Of a stretch of DNA of 64,000 nt, positions 41,900-51,900 are shown one piece after another. This DNA is from Labrenzia sp. VG12 (lineage in GTDB: Bacteria; Pseudomonadota; Alphaproteobacteria; Rhizobiales; Stappiaceae). The translations under genes were made by a program, and so were the position numbers. Location of the stretch: contig NZ_CP022529.1 of the NCBI RefSeq assembly GCF_002237595.1, positions 868,001-932,000 on the forward strand, given 5' to 3'. A model generated the notes under the pieces. It was not told the DNA's origin. It made no database searches and worked only from the letters and a program-made list of their open reading frames with translations. Numbering within the stretch: the first letter of the stretch is position 1; the number at the start of each line of letters is the position of its first letter.

Positions 41900-43635
41900 C
41901 GGCTGCTCTTCGGCCATGGTCTCGCCCGATACGGTTTGCAGATCCCGATCTGCGATCGCTGCGTCCACGTATTTTGGCTGCCCTGAAGACGGGTTTGATT
42001 CGACAGCCGACCGGTGGTCATCACTATCTGGTTATCGGAGCATCGACGTTGATGGCGGCTGGACCGCGTCCGGGAAACGGCGACACAATCCCGCTTCTCA
42101 TTCTCGACGGACCGTCTCCGGTCGATGCGAAGCGCGTGCCGGCAAGTTTTGTCGCAATGCCGGTTCCTCTGCCTCAGACAGCTGACTGTCTTGGTCCGGA
42201 AGAGGTCGCGCGGTGGCTGGTTCAATCGGCGAAGGAAAGGCCGGCCGGCACGGACACGGATTTCGCCGGCCTCTGGCGAACCAGAGACATGAATTGCGCC
42301 GCGTCCGGCGAACAGGTTCCCGGGGAAGCGTCGAGCAATTCCCTTGAACGCCTTCTGACCGGACATCCGGACATGTCGTCGATGGATCCCTTCTGGGGGG
42401 CCGTTCATCGGCAATGTGAGACACAAGCCCTCGACCAAACGCGTTTGGTCAACCACATTTTGTCGAAGCACACGCTCTGGTTTTCGCCCTATAACGGTGA
42501 GCCCATATTGCCGGCTGACGCTGCCGCCATCTTTGCGATCATGCATGAGCACTGGCAGGAGAACGATCAGCCTGCCCATTGTTTCGGGGCGCAGTATTGG
42601 AACCATCCTTCGATCAGAGCCACTTTTTCTGGCCGGGGGGGCAGTGTGCAGTTTCACGAAACCGAGGCAGAAACGCTGGCGGCTGCGAGCGCAAGCCGTG
42701 GCCGGGTTCTGTCCTGGGCCGGCCGCACAAGCAGAGAGCTCGAGGCGGAATGCAGCAAGACCGGCACGCCGCTGCTACGCATTGAGGACGGCTTCTTGCG
42801 GTCTGTCGGTTTGGGGGCCGGCCTGGCCCGCGGCGCAATGCTGGCCGTCGATGATCTAGGGATCTATTACGACCCTTCACGCCCCAGCCGGCTTGAGGTA
42901 CTGCTGCGGGATCGCGACCTGTTGCCTGACGAGCGGAAGCGCGGTGAGTACCTGGTTGACCGGCTGCAGAGAGCCAGGGTTTCGAAATACAATTTCGGCA
43001 AGTCCCGGACCTATGACTTTCCCACTGGTCGAAAGAAGATTCTCGTCCCCGGGCAGGTTGCCGATGATGCCGCAATCCGCAAATCGCGATCAGCGACCAT
43101 CGATTGTGCCAACACGCCCAATGTAAACCTGGATCTCTTGCGGCTGGCACGCGAACGCCATCCGGATGCCTTCCTGGTGTTCAAGCCCCATCCGGACGTG
43201 GAGACGGGCCTGCGCAAAGGCAAGGTTGCAAGAGAAACAGCGCTCGGTTTCGTGGATGCTGTCGCGGAAGACGCAAACATCATCGATCTGATCGAGGCCG
43301 TTGACGCTGTAGAGACTTTTTCCTCCTTGTCTGGTTATGAGGCTTTGCTTCGGGGCAAGTCCGTCGCCGTGCACGGCGCCCCCTTCTACGCCGGGTGGGG
43401 GCTTTGTGAAGATCTGACACCTCTGGAGGGCAGGGGACGTCGGCGCAGCCTGGCGGAGCTGGTCTATCTGTCTCTGGTCGTCTATGCCCGGACCATAGAT
43501 CCGGTGACACTGCTACCGTGTACGCCGGAATTTCTGATATCGAGGCTGACTGAACAGCGAAACGACCGGAAGCACCTTTTGGTAACAGCTGCAAAACGGC
43601 ATGCTTCCTGGCTTGGCAGGAAGTTGGGACTGTAA
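41896..43635 (+). CDS. KpsC-like capsular polysaccharide Kdo transferase, apparently single-module
   Basis: A 579-residue protein. Residues from about 270 to the end match a KpsC transferase module: VLSWAGRTSRELEAEC, LLRIEDGFLRSVGLGAGLA, DDLGIYYDPSRPSRLEVLL, VSKYNFGKSRTYDFP, KILVPGQVADDAAIR, AFLVFKPHPDVETGLRKGK, and VHGAPFYAGWGLCEDLTP. Canonical KpsC carries two such modules in about 675 residues; here the first 250 residues lack the second set of motifs. It likely adds one of the alternating Kdo linkages of the capsule linker. Coupled to the upstream KpsS pair by a 4-bp overlap. Confidence 0.85.
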   Translation: MTAALRPWSRPIRFADPDLRSLRPRILAALKTGLIRQPTGGHHYLVIGASTLMAAGPRPGNGDTIPLLILDGPSPVDAKRVPASFVAMPVPLPQTADCLGPEEVARWLVQSAKERPAGTDTDFAGLWRTRDMNCAASGEQVPGEASSNSLERLLTGHPDMSSMDPFWGAVHRQCETQALDQTRLVNHILSKHTLWFSPYNGEPILPADAAAIFAIMHEHWQENDQPAHCFGAQYWNHPSIRATFSGRGGSVQFHETEAETLAAASASRGRVLSWAGRTSRELEAECSKTGTPLLRIEDGFLRSVGLGAGLARGAMLAVDDLGIYYDPSRPSRLEVLLRDRDLLPDERKRGEYLVDRLQRARVSKYNFGKSRTYDFPTGRKKILVPGQVADDAAIRKSRSATIDCANTPNVNLDLLRLARERHPDAFLVFKPHPDVETGLRKGKVARETALGFVDAVAEDANIIDLIEAVDAVETFSSLSGYEALLRGKSVAVHGAPFYAGWGLCEDLTPLEGRGRRRSLAELVYLSLVVYARTIDPVTLLPCTPEFLISRLTEQRNDRKHLLVTAAKRHASWLGRKLGL

Positions 43636-43653
43636 CGGAGCGCAGGACTGAGA

Positions 43654-44463
43654 ATGGCGGGCGAAACAAGGAAAGTCATCGTTCTGACAGGTGCCAGCGG
43701 CGGGATCGGTCAGGCACTGGTGCGGGAAATCGCCCGGGAGGGTGTCTATTTTGCACTGATTGCGAGGGACGAAGACCGCCTGCGCCCGTTGCTTGACGAA
43801 CTCAGGCAAAAAGGGGCCGACGGCGAGATCCGCGCGATCGACCTTCGCGACCGCGCACCTTTGCATGCCTATCTGAAGGATCTCGATCATCGCCAGGCGA
43901 TTGATCTGGTCATTGCCAATGCAGGCGTGACGGCGGGACTCGGTCCGAACAGGAGCCGCGAAGCCGACGCCGACAGCGATCGGCAGATTGACGTGAATTA
44001 CCGCGGCGTCGTGAATACGGTGACCGGTGCCGTCGACTTCATGCAGCAGCGCCGCCATGGTCAGATAGTTTTGATTTCCTCTCTGGCCGGAATGCGAGCC
44101 CTGCCTGACATGCCAAGTTACAGCGCCAGCAAGGCGGCAGTGATTGCATATGGCCATTCGCTCCGTGGCTGGCTGAAACCTTTTGGGGTCTCCGTGACCA
44201 TCATTTGTCCAGGCTTCGTCACCTCTCCCATGTCCGCCCGCCACAAGGGAGCAAAACCGTTCGAAGTGTCGGCAGAACGCGCTGCGCGCTGGATGCACCG
44301 CGCAATCATGAAGAAGAAGGCGTTCTACGCGTTCCCGTTCCTGCTGGCCACCGGCATCCGCCTGCAGAACCTGCTGCCACCAAGCATCGGGGACCTGTTC
44401 ATGGGGGGATTCGACGCGGAGATCGAACAGGACCCGCGATACCGGGATCAGGACAAATCCTGA
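43654..44463 (+). CDS. rkpH: Short-chain dehydrogenase, RkpH-like
   Basis: A 269-residue SDR. Cofactor loop LTGASGGIGQALVREIA, then LVIANAGVTAGLG, the catalytic Ser in LISSLAGMRALPDMPSYSASK with the YxxxK pair, and PGFVTSPMSA. The C-terminal part (FYAFPFLLATGIRLQNLLPP) is hydrophobic and may touch the membrane. Position after the Kps genes and facing the oxoamine synthase and polyketide synthase matches RkpH of the Sinorhizobium K-antigen locus, inferred to reduce a keto-lipid. AGGA precedes the ATG by 6 bases; gap to the KpsC-like gene only 18 bp. Confidence 0.75.
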   Translation: MAGETRKVIVLTGASGGIGQALVREIAREGVYFALIARDEDRLRPLLDELRQKGADGEIRAIDLRDRAPLHAYLKDLDHRQAIDLVIANAGVTAGLGPNRSREADADSDRQIDVNYRGVVNTVTGAVDFMQQRRHGQIVLISSLAGMRALPDMPSYSASKAAVIAYGHSLRGWLKPFGVSVTIICPGFVTSPMSARHKGAKPFEVSAERAARWMHRAIMKKKAFYAFPFLLATGIRLQNLLPPSIGDLFMGGFDAEIEQDPRYRDQDKS

Positions 44464-44465
44464 CG

Positions 44466-44492
44466 AAAAAAAACCGGGCGCCTGGCCCGGTT
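44466..44492. terminator. Terminator between convergent rkpH and rkpG
   Basis: Stem AACCGGGC / GCCCGGTT with a 5-base loop, preceded by eight A (T tract for the minus strand). It sits between the ends of the SDR gene and the oxoamine synthase gene; strongest for the minus-strand message. Confidence 0.85.
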
Positions 44493-44515
44493 CCTTGTCA
44501 GAGACATTTCACGAA

Positions 44516-45874
44516 CTACCTGGCTGCCTTGATCAGACGATCGACCGCGTTGCCTTCGGTGCGCATGTCGTCCAGCTCTGCCGCGGTGACAGCGACCGCA
44601 TTGGCAATCTGTTCTTCCGTATGCTCGCTGGTAATGAAAAAACGGATCCTTGCCGATTTTTCCGGAACGGCAGGAAAAATAATCGGCAGCGCATTGATGC
44701 CTTTTGCAAGCAGTCGGTTGGACAGGGTTGCCGCACCGGCGGAATCGCCGACGATCACTGGAACCACCGCATAGCCTGCACTCGGCCCTGTATCCAACCC
44801 GGCTTCCTTCGCCAGCTTCAGGAAAAGGGCACCGTTTTTCTGCAGGCGTTCGACCCGCTCCGGTTCCTGTTCGAGAAGCTCAGCGGAGGCGATTGCCGCT
44901 CCCGCCAGCGCCGCAGACAGGCCAACGGAAAACACGAATCCTGGCGCTGTGACCCTCAGGTAATCACACAGAACCTTGGATCCCGCGATGTAGCCGCCAC
45001 AGGAGGAGAAAGTCTTGCTGAGCGTACCCATCCAGATCTCGACCTCGTTTGGATCGACATCGAAATGTTCCGCAATTCCGCGTCCGGTTTTGCCAAGTAC
45101 ACCGATCGAGTGGGCCTCGTCGACCATCAGCCAGGCATCATAGGCCTGTTTCAGCTTGACGATCCGGCGCAGGTCCGGAAAGTCGCCGTCCATGGAATAG
45201 AGGCCCTCGACAATCACCAGCACCCGCTCGAACTTATGCCGATGGTCCGCAAGCATTTTTTCCAGGGCGTCCAGATCGTCATGCGGAAAATTCATGCGCG
45301 TGGCGCCAGACAGCCTGACACCTTCGGCGATGGAATTGTGCACGAAGGAATCGGTGAGAACCAGATCGCCTTTATGCATCAAGTGGCCGATCGTGGTGAC
45401 GTTCGTCGCGTGGCCCGAGACCATGACGATGGAAGATTCAACGCCATGAATTTTCGCCAGCGCCGCTTCCAGTTCACCATGGAAGGGGCGTTCCCCTGCC
45501 ACGATGCGGCTCGCCGAAACACTGGTGCCGTAGCGGTCGACAAAGGCCTTTGCAGCCGCGCTGACTTGCGGATGACCGTTCAGGCCAAGGTAGTTGTATG
45601 AAGCGAAATTGTCGTAGTTGTTGCCTTCGATCACGCTTGTTCCCGCAGCCAGGCCGTCATGGGGCCTGAAAAACGGGTTCTCGATGCCCATCATGTCAGC
45701 TGCAGCGCGGTGCATCTGCAGCTGTTTGACCTGGGGCAACTCCTTGAAGTCATAAACCTTGCGCTTCGGCGCTGCAGCCGCGGGACGGGAAGCCGCCGAG
45801 GCGGTCCGTCCACGCGCGGAGCGACGATTGGCTTTCAAGCTGTCCATCAGCTTGGCGCGATCATCTGCGCCCAT
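44516..45874 (-). CDS. rkpG: Alpha-oxoamine synthase (PLP), RkpG-like
   Basis: A 452-residue PLP enzyme of the 8-amino-7-oxononanoate/serine palmitoyltransferase family. Core motifs: NYLGLNGHP, SGHATNVTTIGHLM, EGLYSMDGDFPD, VDEAHSIGVLG (Asp252, His255) and the Schiff-base Lys287 in MGTLSKTFSSCGGYIAG. These enzymes join an acyl thioester and an amino acid with loss of CO2. The N-terminal ~75 residues (Ala/Arg-rich) extend beyond the core. It follows the polyketide synthase by 26 bp on the same strand, as RkpG follows RkpA in Sinorhizobium, and probably off-loads its chain. ATG 45874 preferred over TTG 45880. Confidence 0.87.
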   Translation of the reverse strand: MGADDRAKLMDSLKANRRSARGRTASAASRPAAAAPKRKVYDFKELPQVKQLQMHRAAADMMGIENPFFRPHDGLAAGTSVIEGNNYDNFASYNYLGLNGHPQVSAAAKAFVDRYGTSVSASRIVAGERPFHGELEAALAKIHGVESSIVMVSGHATNVTTIGHLMHKGDLVLTDSFVHNSIAEGVRLSGATRMNFPHDDLDALEKMLADHRHKFERVLVIVEGLYSMDGDFPDLRRIVKLKQAYDAWLMVDEAHSIGVLGKTGRGIAEHFDVDPNEVEIWMGTLSKTFSSCGGYIAGSKVLCDYLRVTAPGFVFSVGLSAALAGAAIASAELLEQEPERVERLQKNGALFLKLAKEAGLDTGPSAGYAVVPVIVGDSAGAATLSNRLLAKGINALPIIFPAVPEKSARIRFFITSEHTEEQIANAVAVTAAELDDMRTEGNAVDRLIKAAR

Positions 45875-45900
45875 TCCCAATATTCCTTACCTGGTGCCGG

Positions 45901-48900
45901 TTACAGGAAGGATCCGAGTTCCCGGCTCTTGTTTTCAACTTCGGCCGCCACATCCGAAAGGTCTTCGTCTTCGGGCCGTTTGTCGTCCATGTGAAGGCTT
46001 GCAAGCTGCTGCGTCTCGTCGGAGATACCAGAGGCATTTTCCTCTCCGAGCACGCGATTGGCAACACGCCCTGAAAGATCGATCAAAGTGGCGCCATTTG
46101 CAAGTGACATCAATGGAATGTCGATGCCGAGCTGCCGTTCTGCACTCATGCGCAGCTCCAGGGCCATCAGTGAATCCATGCCGATATCGGACAAGGGCTT
46201 GTGTGGATCAATTTCTTCAGGAGCAATGCGCAGGATCTTTCCGATCTCCGCGGCCAGGAGCTTGGCAACCGTTTGGGCAGCCGTCACCTGGTCCATCCCC
46301 TCCAGCATGGCGGCTAGATCGATCATCCCGTCACCGCCGGCGTCATCCTCGTCACCGAGGCCGAGCAGCGAGACAAGCGGCGTGCCGACAAGCGCGAGAT
46401 CCTTGCGGGCTGCCTGCCAGTCGATACGGGCATAACCGAGAGATGCAAGTCTTGCGTCTTGCCCGTTGTCCTGCGCCATCAGGCTCATCAGGCCGTCGAG
46501 AGCCTCTTTTGCCGTGAGGGCATGGCGTCCGAGTTTGCGCGACAGCATTTCGTTGACGTCTTCGTTGCGGGCAAGATAGCCGGCATCGGAAATCGCACCC
46601 CATGCGACAGCCAGACCCGGACGTCCTTCCAGGCGCCGTTTGCGCGCAAGACCTTCCAGGTAGCCGTTGGCCGCGACATAGTTTGCCTGTCCAGGATTGC
46701 CGACCAGCGTGGTCGCCGACGAGTAGAGCACGAAATGATCAAGAGGGTCGTCGAGGGTCAGACGATCAAGCAACTCCGCGCCGCGCACCTTGGGTGCCAG
46801 GACCCTGGTCAGCCCCTCATGATCCATGTTTGCGATCAGCACGTCATTGAGAACCATCGCCGTATGGAAGATGCCCTTGAGCGGTTTTCCATCGGCGCGG
46901 ATGTCGGTCAGGACCCTCTTTACCGCGTCTTCGTCGGTGATGTCGCAGGCGTATCCCTTGACGTCGACACCACGCTCGGCCAGTTGGGAGATGACCTCCT
47001 GAGCTTCTTCGCTGGCGTCGCCGCGCCGGCTGAGAACCGCAAGAGACCTGGCACCATGATCTGCAAGGCGATGCAGCAGCGCAGCGCCAAACCCGCCAAA
47101 CCCGCCGGCCACGAGATATACGGCGTCGCCGTCAAACGCGATGTCCCTGACAGCCGGTTGCGCAGCGGGAACCTCTGGAGGACGAATGACGATCTTGCCG
47201 ATGTGACCCGCCTGCTGCATCAGGCGGAACGCGTCCACGACGTCGGCCGCCTCGAAGACCCGGTGCGGAAGCGGACGAAGTGTACCGTTCTCGAAGAGTT
47301 CGACCAGCTTGACGAAGAGATCCACGGCCAGCTTGGGCTGCCGGGTCAGCAGCTGATCGGCATCAATGCCGAAATAGGTCAGGTTCTGACGGAACGGACG
47401 CAAGCCGATGCGTGTGTTGCCGTAATAGTCGCGCTTACCGAGCTCCAGGAAACGGCCAAATGGCTTCAGGACATCAATGCTGCGCTCCATGGCCTCGCCA
47501 AAGAGCGAGTTCAGGACTACATCAACGCCTTCGCCTGCAGTCTCCTCCATCACGGCATCGACGAAGGCAAGGCTTCTGGAATCGAGGACGACATCGGCGC
47601 CGAGCAGGCTCAGCGTGTTGCGCTTGTCTTCCGAGCCGGCCGTTGCGATGATCTTCGCGCCGCGCCACTTGGCGATCTGGAGAGCGGCCAGACCGACACC
47701 ACCAGCGCCACCGTGGATCAGAACCGTTTCGCCTTCCGACAGGGCGGCGAGATGCACCAGCGCGTAATAGGCGGTCAGGAAGGTCACCGGAATGGTTGCC
47801 GCTTCCTCGGCCGAGACAGTTGACGGCATCGGCGCGCAGCCGCTCTCGTCAACGGTGACATGCGTCGCAAAACAGGCCGGCGCAAAGGTTATGACCTTGT
47901 CACCTGGCTGGAAGCGGGTCACATCCGGTCCGACATTGACAACACGCCCGCAGCACTCCATGCCCAGGGTCGGGCCGGCAAAACCGTCTTCCAGCGCTTC
48001 TTCCGGCAAGAGACCGAGGGCCCACATGACATCCCGGAAGTTCAGGCCGCTGGCTTCAACCGCGATTTCGACATCTTTGCCAGTCAGCTGTTTGCGTTCA
48101 ACGGTTTGCCACGAGAGCTGGTCGAGCGACCCCTGACGCAGGATGTCCAGCCGCATTGCCGGATCGGCATCCTCGGCAAGACGCGTGTCGGACAGGACAC
48201 CGCCCTTGAGCAGGCGTATGCCGGAGCGGGTTTCGCTGTCCAGAACAATTTCCCGTTCCCCGTTCGAGACCAGGATTTCATCGGCGACACGCGCAGCGGC
48301 GATCCCCGGCTCCAGGTCGGGAGAGACGTCGATCAGCTTGAGGTTGGCGTCGGGATATTCGTTCATCACGACCCGGCCAAAGGCCCAGAAGCCTGCCTGG
48401 TCCGGAGCGGCAGAGCGCCCTCCCGCGATATCCTGTGCGCCAGCTGGAGCGAGCAGGGCGATGTCGCCGGTATTGGCGCCAAGGGCCTTCAGGATCACCA
48501 TCAGGCTGTGGGCTCTCGTGTCGACCGAGGCCAGGGCATCGTCCGATTTCGCATAGGCACCCAGAAGATGAACGACGCGCCCATCGTGGCTGGTCAGAAG
48601 GTCGGACAGAGCCTGATCCGGCGTGTCGGCCTCCTGTTCGGCCTCCAGCGCGGCGCTCCAGGTGTTGTCGTCGAGTTGTTCGGTGACACCACCTGGCACG
48701 AGCAGGGTCGCAGCGTGACCGTTGCGTTCCAGGCACGCTTTTAACCCCTCGGCCAGACGATGCGAGGGGCCGTCGGCATCGGTCAGGAGCAAATAGGATT
48801 TCTGCTCGGCAACCGACTGGTCTGCATCGGAAGCCTCGGCTTCCTCAACGGTGGGGGCATCCTCCTGCACCTCGACAGCACGCGCGCAGACGAGATCAGC

Positions 48901-51900
48901 CTCAACAAGCGAACTTTTCAGCGGCAGCGTTTCCACGGAACGCAAACCGGCGGCTTCCAGAGCCTTGGTCCAGTCCGACTGTTGTCTGGACACCGGGAAT
49001 TCGACACTTGCGCTTTCTTGCCACCAGTCCGACCCGACACCCATGATCAGGTCGGCAAGCGGATTTGGCAGGGCTTCGGCGCTTACAGCCATCCCGCCAG
49101 GGACAAGAGCCTGCACAAGACGCTTCAGCGTTTCAGCATCGAATTCCGACAGCGACGTATCGAACAGCAGGAGGTCGAAGTGTCGCTCGAATGTGAATTC
49201 TGCGTCTGTCGGCTCGACAAACTCCGTAGCAGCGCTGCCTTGCCAGAGGCGTTCGCCACGACCGACCGCAGCAGCGGTTGCGTCCGTTACGACGAGAGCC
49301 ATGTTGGTTGGGTCGAGTTTCTTGTCGATCCACGACGCCAAACCGCCATTGGCCCCGACGAGAAGAATGCGCAAGGCCTGGTCCGACGGCCACTGAGTGA
49401 CGAGGTCCTGGCAAATCTTGCGCAAGGAGGCGGAAAGCTCCGTGCGCGCAGGTGCCGAGGACCGGTAGGCGTCGAACAGGCTGGATGAATACTCCTGGCC
49501 AGCGGTCTCAAGAAGACCGTCCTGAAGGATTTCCTTCAGTCCGGTCCAGAGCCGCGCCAGCAGAGCGGCCTCCGCGATATGTTCGCCGCCGCCGTCGGTG
49601 AGGGCTTGCAGCAGATCTCCGGCCGAAGGAAGTCCGGCCGGATCCGTCAGGGCATATCCTTCGTCGCTCTCGACGCAGAGTTCGCTTTCCACCAGCCAGG
49701 CAAACATGCTGGCTGCCAAGGGGGCTGCTGTTTCATGAAGTTCTTCAGCTGCAACAAGGTCAGCCAGGGCGACGGTTCGTGCGCCATAAAGATCAAAGAG
49801 GGTCTGATGAACCACGGAGCGGCCCAGAGCCTCAATCAAAACCCTGCTGTCTTCCAGCTCCTGGTCTTCCGATCCCGCCAGGTCGAGCTTTTGTGCAAGC
49901 TCGTCAAGCCCGGGGAAAATTGCCTCAAGCGGTGAAACGCGATTGCGTTCCGGCAGGATCGTCGCGATCTGGCGATAGACCAGATCGTCCGGCCGCGTCT
50001 CTTGTCCAAGCGTAACCGCCTTGAAACGTGTCTTGCTCAACCGGGCGACCACCTGTCCGTCACCGTCCAGAAACTCGAAACCGGCCTCGATCGAGCGGGG
50101 AGACGCCTTGGTGACCTCAATTCTGACCGATGTCGGATGAATTTCCGGCGCGAGCAAGCGGAGAGTGCCCAGGCGGATCGGCAGGAAGGACGTGTTTTGC
50201 GGCACGTCCTCAACTTCATCAAGAAGGGCAAAGAGACCGTGGAATCCGGAATCAACCAGCGTTGGACAGAGCGCAAACGAATGGGAACTGACGGATTCGT
50301 CGCGTTCGAGAAGCGTTACTGTTGCGCTCGTCTGCGAGTGCTTGATCACGCGGTCGGCTCTCCGGAATGCCGGTCCGTAGTTCAAGCCAAAGGTTTTTGT
50401 GAGCTCGTAAAGCGCCTGGTGATCCAGTTCCGACACCATTTCTTCGCTGCCCCGCAACCACGGCGAACGCGACGGAGTGGACGGCGTCTGGAAAGTGCCT
50501 CTTGCATTCAGTGACCAGTCATTGTCGGACAGGCGCGGACGCGACAGCACCTCCACGACATGGTCGTCGGACGAGATACGGACCTGTGTCTCCCAGACTT
50601 CGTCCCCTTCGATAACGAGGGGGCGGATAATGTCCAGGTCGCACAATTCGATCTGATCGGCCCGTGTCCAGCGCAAAGCCGCCCTCAGGCACATTTCAAT
50701 GTAGCCCGCGGCCGGGAAAACGACGCTGTCTTCGACCTTGTGGTCCTGCAGGAAAGGCAACGAGCCGCTGTCGATGTGGTTGAACCACTCCGCGGCGTCC
50801 TGGCGCAGCCTGTGGCCCAGCAGGGGCCAGGTCTGGCCGAACATGAAGTCCACTCGTTCCGGGCTGCTTTCCGGCTTGTAGGCGGTATTTTGCCAGGGGT
50901 AGGACGGCAGCGAAACGAGGCTCGCAGGTTTCGGCCCGACATATTGGGTCAGATCCGTAACACCGCCATTGGCAAGCACCGATGCGGCAATACGCTCAAG
51001 CGGGTTCCCTTTCGGGGCCGCCGTTTGCTTCTTCGGCGGTTCCTTCAGCGTTTCCAGAACCTTGGCCTTCTTGCCCTTCGCGCGAAGAACATCGTTGATA
51101 TAGGTCCCGAGTACCGGTTTGGGGCCGATTTCAACAAGAACCGCAAAATCGTCTGCGGCCATGTTTTCCATGGCGGCTGCGAACCGGACAGGCCGGCGCA
51201 CGTTGCGCCACCAGTAGTCGGCAGAGACCTGAACGTCGGTTTCATCCGGCGTAACCGTCGAATAGAACGGAAGGCTGGCGGTTTTGGGCGAAAGCCCTTT
51301 CAGAGCGTCAAGAAGCGGTTCCTCGATGAGATCCACCAGTGCGCTGTGATACGGGTATGCGAGGTTGAGCCTGCGCATTGCCCACTTTTTCTTGCGCGCA
51401 AATTTTGCAAAGGCATCCAGGCTGTCACTGTCGCCAGAAATGGTCACGCTGCGCGGGCTGTTGTCAGCGGCCAGTTCAAGCCGCGGCAACCCGCTTTCCT
51501 CGATGGCGGCAACAGCTTGCTCGGCGGGTAGCAGGAGTGCGGCCATGGAACCGAGATCGCGGACAACTTCCTGCTCGCTGGAGCGCGCGCGGATAACGCG
51601 GACAGCCTGTTCCAGATCGAGAGCGCCTGCGCACCAGGCGGCAGCAACTTCGCCGACAGAGTGTCCAGCGGTTCCATCTGCTGTGATGCCGCGCTCGCGC
51701 AGGGATTCAACAATGCCGACCTGAATGGCAAAGAGCAGCGGTTGTGCGACTTCGGAGCGTTCCAGGTCCGCTTCCAGGTCGTCGGCAAACAGCGTGGTTA
51801 CCAACGACCAGCCACTCAGGCCCATGAAAATCTTGTCGACCTTGTCGAAAGCTGTGCGGAACACAGTGTCGGCCTGATAGGCCTCCTGACCCATGCCCGC

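Noticed and set aside
46459..47823. Plus-strand 454-codon frame inside the polyketide synthase
   Set aside because: Overlaps ER and KR domains whose motifs are intact on the other strand; translation not protein-like.
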